Shown: piece by piece, positions 1-7,225 of the stretch
Numbering within the stretch: position 1 is the stretch's first letter
Layout of the letters: each line of letters starts with the position of its first letter
NCBI RefSeq assembly: GCF_002795405.1
Contig: NZ_PHGZ01000007.1
Coordinates: 30,699-94,698, forward strand
Direction: 5' to 3'
DNA length: 64,000 nt
Origin: Caviibacterium pharyngocola
Lineage (GTDB): Bacteria > Pseudomonadota > Gammaproteobacteria > Enterobacterales > Pasteurellaceae
Position numbers and translations under genes: made by a program
Notes under the pieces: generated by a model
What the model was told of the DNA's origin: nothing
Seen by the model: only the letters and a program-made list of their open reading frames with translations
Database searches by the model: none

Positions 1-525
1 AGCCGCTAAACGTTTCGCTTCGGCATCCGCTTTTAATTTCGCGGCTTCCGCTGCTTGTTTTGCTTTGGCTTCTTCGGCTTGTTTTTGTTTCTCTAAGGCT
101 TCTAAGCGCGCTTTTTCTTCTTGTTGCTTTTGCTGTTCAAGTTGTTTTTGACGCTCTTGCTCTTTACGGCGTTCTTGCTCTTTTTGCCGTTCTAATTGCT
201 TTTGGCGTTCCAGTTCTTGTTGGCGTTTTTGTTCTTCGATTTGCGCTTGTTGCTCGTCTTGCTGAGTTTGTTTTTCAACGGGTTCCGGCTGTTTTTGTTT
301 ATCCGCTTGACCTTTTTTTTGCTGCTGCAAGCGTCCCCATTCCTGAGCCGCCGCCCCCGTATCCACCATTACGGCACCGATGACATCGCCGTCACCTTCG
401 CCACCGCCCATCATTTCGACATTATGATAGAAAGAACCCAATATCAACAAACCAAACAAGATAATGTGCAATACGAACGAAATAATGATCGCATCGATAC
501 CTTTCTTTTGTCGATTATTCTGCAC
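1..525 (-). CDS. tolA: TolA, cell-envelope integrity protein (partial, C-terminus outside window)
   Basis: TolA links the inner-membrane TolQR motor to the Pal/TolB complex at the outer membrane. The first 175 residues are visible. They hold one membrane helix (about residues 10-32) followed by a long Gln/Lys/Glu/Ala-rich helical arm (EQERRKEQERQKQLEQQKQQ type), as in TolA domain II. Domain III lies beyond the left edge. I chose the GTG at 525 because an AGTAGG ribosome site sits just upstream and an in-frame stop lies shortly before it; no ATG is available near the N-terminus. It starts 19 bases after tolR. Confidence 0.92.
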   Translation of the reverse strand, partial: MQNNRQKKGIDAIIISFVLHIILFGLLILGSFYHNVEMMGGGEGDGDVIGAVMVDTGAAAQEWGRLQQQKKGQADKQKQPEPVEKQTQQDEQQAQIEEQKRQQELERQKQLERQKEQERRKEQERQKQLEQQKQQEEKARLEALEKQKQAEEAKAKQAAEAAKLKADAEAKRLAA

Positions 526-544
526 AATAATACCTACTTATTCT

Positions 545-967
545 TTAAATCGGGTTAGTCATTAATCCGACTGATTTTATGCCTGCCAAATGGAGTAAAT
601 TTAACGCCTTAATCACTTCTTCGTAAGGAACATCTTTTGCTCCGCCGACTAAGAACAATGTATTGTTATCTTTATCATACTCTTGTTTAGACATTTGCGT
701 TACCATTTCTTCGGTCAAACCTTCGGAGCGTTCGCCACCGATAGAAATCGCATATTCTCCGATTCCGGACACTTCCAAAATAACCGGAACTTTATCTTCA
801 TTCGATACGCTTTGGCTATCCACCGCATCCGGCAGTTCCACTTGTACGCTTTGGCTGATAATCGGCGCGGTCGCCATAAAAATCAGCACCAACACCAATA
901 ACACATCTAAAAAAGGAACGATATTAATTTCGGATTTAATATCGCGACGTTTACGACGATAAGACAT
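545..967 (-). CDS. tolR: TolR, Tol-Pal motor subunit
   Basis: TolR is an inner-membrane protein of the ExbD/TolR family that uses proton flow with TolQ to drive TolA. The protein has 140 residues: a short basic cytoplasmic tail (RRKRRD), one membrane helix at about residues 17-37 with the conserved Asp21 needed for proton coupling, and a periplasmic domain. The length matches the family. It lies between tolQ and tolA on the same strand, as in enteric bacteria. Confidence 0.95.
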   Translation of the reverse strand: MSYRRKRRDIKSEINIVPFLDVLLVLVLIFMATAPIISQSVQVELPDAVDSQSVSNEDKVPVILEVSGIGEYAISIGGERSEGLTEEMVTQMSKQEYDKDNNTLFLVGGAKDVPYEEVIKALNLLHLAGIKSVGLMTNPI

Positions 968-995
968 AGTTGCCTCTAAAATTTGTTTAAAACCA

Positions 996-1018
996 ACCGC
1001 ACTTTTTCAAAGTGCGGT
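996..1018. repeat. Inverted USS pair inside the tolQ-tolR gap
   Basis: ACCGCACTTT (996-1005) and AAAGTGCGGT (1009-1018) form a perfect 10-bp stem with a 3-base loop. It sits between tolQ and tolR, which should be co-transcribed, so it may lower tolR/tolA read-through. The T-tract on the minus strand is short (TTTT), so full termination is unlikely. Confidence 0.75.
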
Positions 1019-1029
1019 CAAAATTTATC

Positions 1030-1719
1030 TTAATTATGGTGACTGCGACCGAATACTTGACGGTGTAAAATCGTGGTAAATTCATCGATGAAGTTACCGT
1101 AATTTTGTTCCAATTTATTCACGCGTAAGCTTAAACGGTTATATGCCATTACCGCCGGAATTGCCGCAAACAAACCGATCGCCGTAGCGATCAAGGCTTC
1201 CGCGATCCCCGGAGCAACCATTTGTAACGTAGCTTGTTTGGCACCGCTTAATGCCATAAAGGCGTGCATAATTCCCCAAACCGTACCGAACAAACCGATA
1301 TAAGGGCTGATCGACGCTACGGTTGCCAAAAACGGTACGCGAGTTTCGAGATCTTCCACTTCGCGATTCATCGCTAAGTTCATTGCGCGCGAAGTCCCTT
1401 GAATAATAGCTTCCGGCGCATCGGGATTGGCTTGTTTTAAACGAGAAAATTCTTTGAAACCAACGAAAAAGATTTGTTCGCTGCCGGTTAAAATATCGCG
1501 ACGATTAGATAAACCGTCGTATAATTTATTTAAATCTTCGCCCGACCAAAAACGATCTTCGAACGCGGAAGATTCTTTTAATGCGCGAGTCAAAATTCGG
1601 CTGCGTTGAATAATAATCGCCCAAGAAATAATCGAGAACGAGATGAGGATTAAAATAACAATTTGAACGACGATACTTGCTTTTAGAAATAAATCTAAAA
1701 AGTTCAATTCACTGGTCAT
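1030..1719 (-). CDS. tolQ: TolQ, Tol-Pal motor subunit
   Basis: TolQ is the three-helix inner-membrane subunit of the Tol motor (MotA/TolQ/ExbB family). The 229 residues show one helix near residues 14-36 and two near 130-190, the latter with the family signature region [18 protein letters not shown] and [18 protein letters not shown]. Length agrees with E. coli TolQ (230). It follows ybgC by 33 bases, and the order ybgC-tolQ-tolR-tolA is conserved. Confidence 0.96.
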   Translation of the reverse strand: MTSELNFLDLFLKASIVVQIVILILISFSIISWAIIIQRSRILTRALKESSAFEDRFWSGEDLNKLYDGLSNRRDILTGSEQIFFVGFKEFSRLKQANPDAPEAIIQGTSRAMNLAMNREVEDLETRVPFLATVASISPYIGLFGTVWGIMHAFMALSGAKQATLQMVAPGIAEALIATAIGLFAAIPAVMAYNRLSLRVNKLEQNYGNFIDEFTTILHRQVFGRSHHN

Positions 1720-1752
1720 TAGATAACTCCGAGAAATTAATATACCTATAAT

Positions 1753-2154
1753 TTAGTTTGCTTGAAACGCCGCTTTGATGTCCGCAGGTATCGCAACAGG
1801 TTTCATTTTATTTAGGTTCACGCAAGCCACTTTTACCACAGCTTCGCATAAAACCGTTTCATTCCTTTTTAATGTTTGCGTAAACAGGACGGTCGCGCCT
1901 TTTAATTCGCTTAACGCCGTTTCCACAATCAATAAATCGTCCAGTTTTGCCGGAAAGCGATAATCGATTTGCATAGATTTGACAACAAATGCCAGATTAT
2001 GTTCCGCCAGCAAGGTTTGTTGAGAAAAAGATAAATTGCGTAGATATTCCGTTCTTGCTCGTTCGAAAAAATGCAAATAGCGTGCGTGATAAACCACGCC
2101 GCCGGCATCCGTGTCTTCATAATACACGCGAATCGGAAAGGAAAAATTTATCAT
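1753..2154 (-). CDS. ybgC: YbgC, acyl-CoA thioesterase of the Tol-Pal cluster
   Basis: YbgC is a cytoplasmic hotdog-fold thioesterase acting on acyl-CoA or acyl-ACP and linked to phospholipid metabolism. The 133-residue protein carries the 4-hydroxybenzoyl-CoA thioesterase signature near the N-terminus (YYEDTDAGGVVYHARYLHFF), with the catalytic Asp in EDTDAGG. Length equals the E. coli protein. It lies directly upstream of tolQ, as is usual. Confidence 0.94.
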   Translation of the reverse strand: MINFSFPIRVYYEDTDAGGVVYHARYLHFFERARTEYLRNLSFSQQTLLAEHNLAFVVKSMQIDYRFPAKLDDLLIVETALSELKGATVLFTQTLKRNETVLCEAVVKVACVNLNKMKPVAIPADIKAAFQAN

Positions 2155-2285
2155 TTTTTAGCCAAACCTTCGAAAATTATTACCACCCTTTTTTATCAAG
2201 GGAAAATTGGCGTATTTTAGAGCGACTAAACGGGATAAGCAAGCGTAAAGTGCGGTCGGAATTAAAAATATTTCCGTTGGAAAGT

Positions 2286-2318
2286 CAGGAATTGTTCTTG
2301 TGAGAAAAACAATTCCTG
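2286..2318. terminator. Hairpin after ybgE
   Basis: CAGGAATTGTT (2286-2296) pairs perfectly with AACAATTCCTG (2308-2318) across an 11-base loop, directly after the ybgE stop. The T6 run follows on the plus strand (2319-2324). On the minus strand, where the genes lie, there is no clear T-tract, so its strength for the cyd transcript is uncertain. Confidence 0.5.
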
Positions 2319-2322
2319 TTTT

Positions 2323-2610
2323 TTAACTGATTAAGTTGTGTGCTAATGCAATAATCGCAACAAGGTAACCGACTATTGGGGAAAAGACGGTTTTCCATAA
2401 GATTTTGCGAATTTCCAAGCCGATACCGTGGATCCATAAAATTACGGTCGCCCAAAGAATCAATAAGATCCAATAGACCGGTGCGGTTCTAAGCTGTAAA
2501 GAAAATTCGTTAATATTAAAGAAAAAGAATAAGGTTAAGATTATTGCAAAAATAAGTGAAAGGGCTCGCCACGAGCCCTTATTGACTAATTGATACAGTG
2601 AATCAATCAT
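2323..2610 (-). CDS. ybgE: YbgE, cyd operon protein
   Basis: YbgE is a small inner-membrane protein of unknown role encoded with cytochrome bd. I use the ATG at 2610 (MIDSLYQLVNKG, 95 residues). A longer reading from a TTG at 2643 would run through the 3' part of cydX. The ATG lies 4 bases after the cydX stop, with a GAG ribosome site in front. Three hydrophobic helices are visible, and the length agrees with E. coli YbgE (97). Confidence 0.85.
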   Translation of the reverse strand: MIDSLYQLVNKGSWRALSLIFAIILTLFFFFNINEFSLQLRTAPVYWILLILWATVILWIHGIGLEIRKILWKTVFSPIVGYLVAIIALAHNLIS

Positions 2611-2614
2611 TAAC

Positions 2615-2713
2615 TTACTCGTCAAATTTACCTGTTTTTTCAATACCGATCGTAATCACGGCACTCACCATCACGGCGAACAAAACACCCACTACCCATA
2701 GTACATAAAACAT
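2615..2713 (-). CDS. cydX: CydX, small subunit of cytochrome bd oxidase
   Basis: CydX is a single-helix subunit needed for stability and activity of the CydAB quinol oxidase. The 32-residue reading frame MFYVLWVVGVLFAVMVSAVI... ends in EKTGKFDE. It begins Met-(Phe)-Tyr-x-x-Trp as in known CydX proteins and sits between cydB and ybgE. A ribosome site (AAGGAG) lies just upstream. It is easily missed because of its length. Confidence 0.93.
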   Translation of the reverse strand: MFYVLWVVGVLFAVMVSAVITIGIEKTGKFDE

Positions 2714-2724
2714 AGTTGATCTCC

Positions 2725-3861
2725 TTAGTATAATGAGTTTTTGTTTTCTTCAATGAAGTCGCTATCCAATCGACCGAACATTTTCGCGTATGACCAAATG
2801 GTGTAAGCCAAGAGGATGACTACGAATACCAATGCTAAACCGAGCATTAAGGTTAATGTCCATTCGCTGGATGTGGAATCCCACATTAACAAGCTCATAT
2901 CAGGGTGTGTGATTGAAGGCATAACGAATGGGAACATCGCGATACCGCAAGTTAAAATCACACCAGCCATTGTTAATGATGAGAACAAGAAGGCAAAACC
3001 GCAACGATTCGCTTTAGACGCAAGAATGTTGAGTAATGCACCGCCCACCGCTAACGCAGGGAAAATGAACAATACAGGTGCGGCTTTGTAGTTATCGAAC
3101 CACGCACCTACTTGGATCGCCACTTCTTTACCGATCGGAGAAGAAGGTGCATTGTGATCCACCACGCTAGTTAATACGAAACCGTCTTTGAAGTATAGCC
3201 ATACACCTGCCAATACGAAGGTGATCAAGGTTGCAAATGCACCGACTTGAGTAATCACACGAGCGCGCTCACGCAATTCCGCCGTGGTTTTCATTTGTAA
3301 CCAAGCCGCACCTTGGGTGGTCAACATAGATAAGCTGATCAAACCGCAAAGTAATGCGAACGGATTCAATAATTCAAAGAATGAACCGGTATATTTCACT
3401 TGCATTAAGTCGTTGAATTCAAACGGCACGCCTTGTAATAAGTTACCGAATGCCACACCGAACACTAATGAAGGTACGAAACCGCCGATGAATAAACCCC
3501 AGTCCCAAGCAGTACGCCAAGCCGGATTGTCGATTTTGGCGCGATATTCCAAGCCCACCGGACGGAAGAATAAGGCGGCTAAAACCAAGATCATTGCGAT
3601 ATAGAAACCGGAGAACGAAGTTGCATAAACCAACGGCCACGCAGCAAACATTGCACCGCCCGCAGTTAACAACCACACTTGGTTTCCGTCCCAGTGAGGC
3701 GCGATCGAGTTGATCATAATGCGTTTTTCCACTTCTTTTTTACCGGCAAACGGTAACAAAGTTAACACGCCCATATCAAATCCATCAGTTACTGCAAACC
3801 CGATAAGCAATACACCGACTAAGATCCACCAAACAAAACGTAGAAATTCATAATCAATCAT
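2725..3861 (-). CDS. cydB: CydB, cytochrome bd ubiquinol oxidase subunit II
   Basis: CydB is the second large subunit of the high-affinity quinol oxidase of the inner membrane. The protein has 378 residues and about eight or nine membrane helices. It shows the family N-terminus (FVWWILVGVLLIGFAVTDGF) and the GNQVWLLTAGGA stretch near residue 58. Length is close to E. coli CydB (379). It starts 14 bases after cydA and is followed by cydX. Confidence 0.97.
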   Translation of the reverse strand: MIDYEFLRFVWWILVGVLLIGFAVTDGFDMGVLTLLPFAGKKEVEKRIMINSIAPHWDGNQVWLLTAGGAMFAAWPLVYATSFSGFYIAMILVLAALFFRPVGLEYRAKIDNPAWRTAWDWGLFIGGFVPSLVFGVAFGNLLQGVPFEFNDLMQVKYTGSFFELLNPFALLCGLISLSMLTTQGAAWLQMKTTAELRERARVITQVGAFATLITFVLAGVWLYFKDGFVLTSVVDHNAPSSPIGKEVAIQVGAWFDNYKAAPVLFIFPALAVGGALLNILASKANRCGFAFLFSSLTMAGVILTCGIAMFPFVMPSITHPDMSLLMWDSTSSEWTLTLMLGLALVFVVILLAYTIWSYAKMFGRLDSDFIEENKNSLY

Positions 3862-3875
3862 AGTTAGGCTCCTGC

Positions 3876-5441
3876 TTATTTAGATGATTGTTCGAAATAG
3901 TAGCGACCGGTTTTTAATGAACTCGGACCCAAACGACCGTATTTGAACATTAAGTACATTTCCGCTACAAGGAAAACAGTATATAACGCACAAATTAAGC
4001 CGATAGATAACCAAAGATCACCGACGCCTAAATCGGATGCAGCCACGCCCACCGGCAATACATCGTAGATCGCCCAAGGTTGACGTCCGTATTCCGCCAA
4101 GAACCAACCGCTTTCGATTGCGATCCAAGGTAGAGGAATACCCCATAATAACGCTTTAAGCAATAACGGGCTGCGTCCCACGGTTTTACGCACGTTTTGT
4201 ACGAATGCCGCAGTGATAAGAAGAAGCACCAATCCGCCGACAAGCATCATCACACGGAAAGACCAGAAAGTCGGACCGACGTTAGGAATGGTATCCGCCG
4301 CCGCTTGTTTGATTTGATCTTCCGTCGCATCAACCACTTTGTCCGTATAACGTTTTAACAATAAACCGAAACCGAGATCCGTTTTAATCGCATTAAATTG
4401 CGCTTTTGTCATTTCGTTCACTTGACCGAATTCTTTTTTCTCGGCTTTTAATTGTTGTAATAATGCATAAGCGACAATACCGTTGCGCACGCGACCTTCA
4501 TTGATTTGTTGTAAATCGTTGACGCCCGGGAAGGTTTTATCCAATGAACGTGTCACGATAATACCTGCAGCATAAGGGATTTGGAACGCAAAATCATTAC
4601 GTTTTTCCGCTTCATTGGTCACGACGATAGCATTCCAACTTGCCGGAGCCGGTTGAGTATGCCACTCACCTTCCATCGCAGCTAATTTAACCGGTTGAGT
4701 TTGACCGATTTCATAACCGGATTCGTCACCCATAATTAATACGGAAACGATCGCAATCATACCGAATACGGAAGCGACGGAGAAAGAACGTTTTGCAAAA
4801 CCGATATCGCGACCTTTTAAGATATAGTACGCACTAATACCGAGAACAAAACACGCACCGCTGACATAGCCTGCGGAGAGAGTGTGTAAGAATTTACTTT
4901 GTGCGACCGGATTTAACCAAAGCTCCATAAAGCTGGTCATTTCCATACGCATTGTTTCAAAGTTAAATTCGGAACCTGCAGGATATTGCATCCAACCGTT
5001 TGCAACCAAAATCCACATTGCGGATAAGTTTGAACCGAAAGCCACACAATAAGTGGTTAATAAATGTTTGCCTTTCGATAAACGATCCCATCCGAAGAAG
5101 AACAACCCAACGAAAGTTGACTCAAGGAAGAATGCTAATAATGCTTCGATAGCAAGCGGCGCACCGAAAATATCGCCTACATAATGAGAATAATATGACC
5201 AGTTAGTACCGAACTGGAATTCCATAGTAATACCGGTAGTTACCCCTAAAGCGAAGTTAATACCAAACAATTTACCCCAGAATTTTGTCATATCCTTATA
5301 CACTTCTTTGCCGGTTGCCACATAAAGGGTTTCCATCACTACCAAAAGGAAGGACAGACCCAATGTCAACGGCACAAACAAAAAGTGATACAACGCAGTT
5401 AATGCAAACTGCAATCTAGAGAGTTCAACAACGTCTAACAT
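3876..5441 (-). CDS. cydA: CydA, cytochrome bd ubiquinol oxidase subunit I
   Basis: CydA binds hemes b558, b595 and d and oxidises quinol, reducing oxygen to water without pumping protons. The 521-residue protein begins [20 protein letters not shown], placing the heme ligand His19 as in E. coli. The second histidine lies in the [11 protein letters not shown] segment, and a Q-loop-like periplasmic region follows. Start is supported by AAGGAG eight bases upstream. It is the first gene of cydABX-ybgE and is preceded by a 460-base regulatory gap. Confidence 0.98.
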   Translation of the reverse strand: MLDVVELSRLQFALTALYHFLFVPLTLGLSFLLVVMETLYVATGKEVYKDMTKFWGKLFGINFALGVTTGITMEFQFGTNWSYYSHYVGDIFGAPLAIEALLAFFLESTFVGLFFFGWDRLSKGKHLLTTYCVAFGSNLSAMWILVANGWMQYPAGSEFNFETMRMEMTSFMELWLNPVAQSKFLHTLSAGYVSGACFVLGISAYYILKGRDIGFAKRSFSVASVFGMIAIVSVLIMGDESGYEIGQTQPVKLAAMEGEWHTQPAPASWNAIVVTNEAEKRNDFAFQIPYAAGIIVTRSLDKTFPGVNDLQQINEGRVRNGIVAYALLQQLKAEKKEFGQVNEMTKAQFNAIKTDLGFGLLLKRYTDKVVDATEDQIKQAAADTIPNVGPTFWSFRVMMLVGGLVLLLITAAFVQNVRKTVGRSPLLLKALLWGIPLPWIAIESGWFLAEYGRQPWAIYDVLPVGVAASDLGVGDLWLSIGLICALYTVFLVAEMYLMFKYGRLGPSSLKTGRYYFEQSSK

Positions 5442-5593
5442 CTCGACTCCTTGTAAATGCTACAAGTCTTTCACAAATGATTACTAAGTAACCACCCCAT
5501 ACACTTAAAGATAACCTCTTTAAGCTAACTATATTGAATTACCTTCACAATTATCACTACAACATAAAATTCACACAAAATTTACAGCTTGCA

Positions 5594-5606
5594 GTGGACC
5601 ATTATA
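5594..5606 (-). promoter_or_regulatory. Possible cydA promoter -10
   Basis: On the minus strand a TATAAT hexamer (5601-5606) lies about 160 bases before the cydA start. No good -35 is seen at 16-18 bases, which would suit an activator-dependent promoter. This is inferred. Confidence 0.35.
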
Positions 5607-5667
5607 TAGGTAACCCAAGATCGGTATGTATTCTACTACTAATCATAAGGATTAAAAATAGTAAAAA

Positions 5668-5683
5668 TGTAATACCGATCACA
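5668..5683. promoter_or_regulatory. CRP-like site before cydA
   Basis: Read on the minus strand the 16-mer is TGTGATCGGTATTACA, matching TGTGA-N6-TCACA at 9 of 10 positions. It lies in the 463-base gap shared by cydA (minus) and the small exported protein at 5905 (plus), so either could be its target. Confidence 0.5.
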
Positions 5684-5733
5684 TTTTTAGATTTAAATCA
5701 AAAATAACAATAAATAAACATATATTGATTCAT

Positions 5734-5747
5734 TGACTTGTGTCAAA
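5734..5747. promoter_or_regulatory. FNR-like palindrome
   Basis: TTGACTTGTGTCAA is a perfect dyad with the TTGAt-N4-aTCAA layout of FNR boxes (8 of 10 consensus positions). The site lies between cydA and the gene at 5905. FNR control of cyd genes is well known in gamma-proteobacteria; assignment here is by position only. Confidence 0.45.
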
Positions 5748-5760
5748 TTATAAATTTTAT

Positions 5761-5775
5761 TAACATTTTTACAAC
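5761..5775 (-). promoter_or_regulatory. ArcA-like direct repeat
   Basis: On the minus strand GTTGTAAAAATGTTA agrees with the ArcA box GTTAATTAAATGTTA at 11 of 15 positions, including the GTT...GTTA repeat spacing. ArcA control of cydA is known in related bacteria. Low-complexity AT sequence makes chance matches likely. Confidence 0.3.
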
Positions 5776-5904
5776 ATTTATTATGCACGAGATCGCAATA
5801 CGGAATAAAAAATCAACGAATAACTAGACATTTTCTCCGTATTCTGATAATTTCCTCTGCGTTTGTTGATTATTTTAATTTTAATAAAGGGAAAAGAGGT
5901 TTTA

Positions 5905-6207
5905 ATGAGAATAAATACAAAATTACTGCTGACGGCCGTATTTGCCGTAAGCGCATTAAGCGCCTTACCTACCACAGCCAAAGAAGCACAAACCGCAATG
6001 CCGCAGCAATGCGAAAAACTATTTAAGCAAACGGAAAATCTCATTGCCGAAGCGGAAAAACAACCGGGCACGCACACCCAGTTAAACAAAATCAAAAGTA
6101 AACTGAAACAAAGTAAACAGCAAATTCTTGAAATGGAATTGGCTACACAGATTAAAAGTTGCGACGTGGGCTTAGCCAGATTAAGCTCCAAACAACAAGA
6201 AAATTAA
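5905..6207 (+). CDS. Small exported protein, DUF5339-like
   Basis: This is a 100-residue protein of unknown function. A signal peptide is clear (MRINTKLLLTAVFAVSALSA, cleavage probably after TTA near residue 24). The mature part is Gln/Lys-rich and helical, with two cysteines (CEKLF and SCDVGLARL) near its ends that could form a disulfide. I start at the ATG at 5905 because AGAGG lies seven bases upstream; the longer reading adds 14 residues that spoil the signal. Its pattern resembles the lipoprotein at 12915-13184. The family name is a guess from memory. Confidence 0.75.
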   Translation: MRINTKLLLTAVFAVSALSALPTTAKEAQTAMPQQCEKLFKQTENLIAEAEKQPGTHTQLNKIKSKLKQSKQQILEMELATQIKSCDVGLARLSSKQQEN

Positions 6208-6213
6208 AACGTA

Positions 6214-6241
6214 AAAAGGCTTGTATAAACACAAGCCTTTT
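6214..6241 (+). terminator. Terminator of the exported-protein gene
   Basis: AAAAGGCTTGT (6214-6224) pairs with ACAAGCCTTTT (6231-6241) across a 6-base loop, starting 7 bases after the stop codon. A similar hairpin occurs again on the far side of the nearby REP-like element. Confidence 0.8.
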
Positions 6242-6265
6242 AGTTTATTGACAAAGTATACTTAA

Positions 6266-6332
6266 GTAGGATGGGCTTTAGCCCATCATATTGAAATAAT
6301 TATATTTTTTGATGGGCTGAAGCCCATCCTAC
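6266..6332. repeat. REP-like inverted element, copy 1
   Basis: Two hairpins, GATGGGCTTTAGCCCATC (6270-6287) and GATGGGCTGAAGCCCATC (6311-6328), are arranged head to head, each with GTAG at its outer foot (6266-6269; CTAC at 6329-6332). The halves also pair with each other over 22 bp with one mismatch. A conserved flank (ACGATTTAAATCAGGTTTGTC) continues to about 6365. This is the architecture of a REP pair (BIME) mobilised by RAYT transposases; no RAYT gene is in the window. Copies recur near 16550 and 63982. Confidence 0.85.
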
Positions 6333-6371
6333 ACATAAAATACGATTTAAATCAGGTTTGTCATCAGTCTG

Positions 6372-6398
6372 AAAGGCTGTAGTAATACAAGCCTTTTT
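6372..6398 (+). terminator. Second hairpin beyond the REP-like element
   Basis: AAAGGCT (6372-6378) pairs with AGCCTTT (6390-6396) and a TTTTT run follows. It shares CAAGCCTTTT with the terminator at 6214-6241, so the REP-like element appears bracketed by a duplicated terminator half. Confidence 0.6.
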
Positions 6399-6426
6399 CC
6401 TTTCTCATTCGCGCCGTCCTGACGGA

Positions 6427-6966
6427 TTATTCTTCCAAAATAACTTTACCGATATAGCCTAAATTACGGTGTCTTTGCGCATAATCAATACCGTATCCCA
6501 CTACAAATTCGTCCGGAATAGTAAAACCGACCCAATCCACCGGCACTTCCACCTCACGGCGGGAAGGCTTATCCAATAAAGTACAAATTGCCAACGACGC
6601 CGGATCGCGCAATTTCAAAATTTCACGCACTTTTTGCAACGTATAACCCGTATCAATAATATCCTCGACGATTAACACGTGTTCGTCTTTAATATCACCA
6701 TCAAGATCTTTGCTGATTTTGACATCGTGGTTGGTCGTCATACCGCTGCCGTAACTTGCCGTCGTCATAAATTCAATTTCAACGGGCAAACGAATCTCGC
6801 GCACCAAATCCGCCATAAACATAAACGAACCGCGTAGCAACCCGACGACGATTAATTTTTCAATTTGTTTATGTTGATAAAACTGAGTGATTTCCTGCCC
6901 TAATTCTTGAATACGGGAACGTGTATCTTGTTCGGAAATCAAAATTTCAACGTGATGTTTTTTCAT
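6427..6966 (-). CDS. hpt: Hypoxanthine phosphoribosyltransferase
   Basis: Hpt converts hypoxanthine (and guanine more weakly) plus PRPP to IMP or GMP in purine salvage. The 179-residue protein has the type I PRTase PRPP loop [13 protein letters not shown] at residues 98-110, with the Glu-Asp pair E101/D102. Length and the N-terminal [12 protein letters not shown] segment agree with bacterial Hpt rather than xanthine-guanine PRTase. It is a single gene on the minus strand behind the small-RNA locus. Confidence 0.95.
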   Translation of the reverse strand: MKKHHVEILISEQDTRSRIQELGQEITQFYQHKQIEKLIVVGLLRGSFMFMADLVREIRLPVEIEFMTTASYGSGMTTNHDVKISKDLDGDIKDEHVLIVEDIIDTGYTLQKVREILKLRDPASLAICTLLDKPSRREVEVPVDWVGFTIPDEFVVGYGIDYAQRHRNLGYIGKVILEE

Positions 6967-7009
6967 TTAACTAAACCTTTTAGGTGATTGAGATTTTACT
7001 TATTGTAAC

Positions 7010-7168
7010 AAAAAAAAGGCTGAAGTTTAAACCTCAGCCTTTTAAATACCCTAACGAATTTACTTTCTACTCTACTTGTTCGGAGTACCAAAAATGTTTC
7101 GATATACATAGCCTACTGCAGGCAGGCGTTGTGAAATCAATTCATTTCCACTGCAATACTGCACAAAC
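7010..7168 (-). ncRNA. Probable iron-regulated small RNA between pmbA and hpt
   Basis: On the minus strand a good sigma-70 promoter (TTGACA 7197-7202, 16-base gap, TAAAAT 7175-7180) predicts a start near 7168. The only downstream signal before hpt is a strong terminator (7014-7043) with a T7 tail, giving about 160 bases. No sizeable reading frame is present. A Fur-like box (7203-7217) abuts the -35. This layout matches a Fur-repressed regulatory RNA. The Haemophilus Fur-controlled RNA HrrF is the obvious comparison, but I cannot confirm homology. The transcript also contains a GCCTGCAGTAGGC-type hairpin near 7115-7130. Confidence 0.65.
7014..7043 (-). terminator. Strong terminator of the small RNA
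   Basis: Two 15-base arms (7014-7028 and 7029-7043) pair with one mismatch (AAAAGGCTGAGGTTT on the minus strand), followed by TTTTTTT on the minus strand. It cannot serve hpt, which starts beyond it, and lies 180 bases after the pmbA stop. Confidence 0.88.
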
Positions 7169-7174
7169 GCGCTC

Positions 7175-7202
7175 ATTTTAGCAAAATACGAATTATTGTC
7201 AA
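7175..7202 (-). promoter_or_regulatory. Sigma-70 promoter of the small RNA
   Basis: The -35 TTGACA is a perfect match and the -10 TAAAAT matches 5 of 6, with a 16-base spacer. It reads toward 7010. Confidence 0.75.
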
Positions 7203-7217
7203 TAAGAATTATTCTCA
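7203..7217 (-). promoter_or_regulatory. Fur-like box
   Basis: On the minus strand TGAGAATAATTCTTA fits the 7-1-7 Fur model TGATAATnATTATCA at 11 of 14 defined positions, with two of the differences symmetric. It directly adjoins the -35 element, where a bound repressor would block RNA polymerase. Confidence 0.6.
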
Positions 7218-7225
7218 TTTAAAAA

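Noticed and set aside
60..558. Leu/Phe-rich plus-strand frames
   Set aside because: They are antisense to the Gln/Lys-rich arm of tolA, which creates open frames on the opposite strand.
5781..6191. 136-residue minus-strand frame
   Set aside because: It is antisense to the exported protein gene, which has a proper signal peptide and ribosome site.
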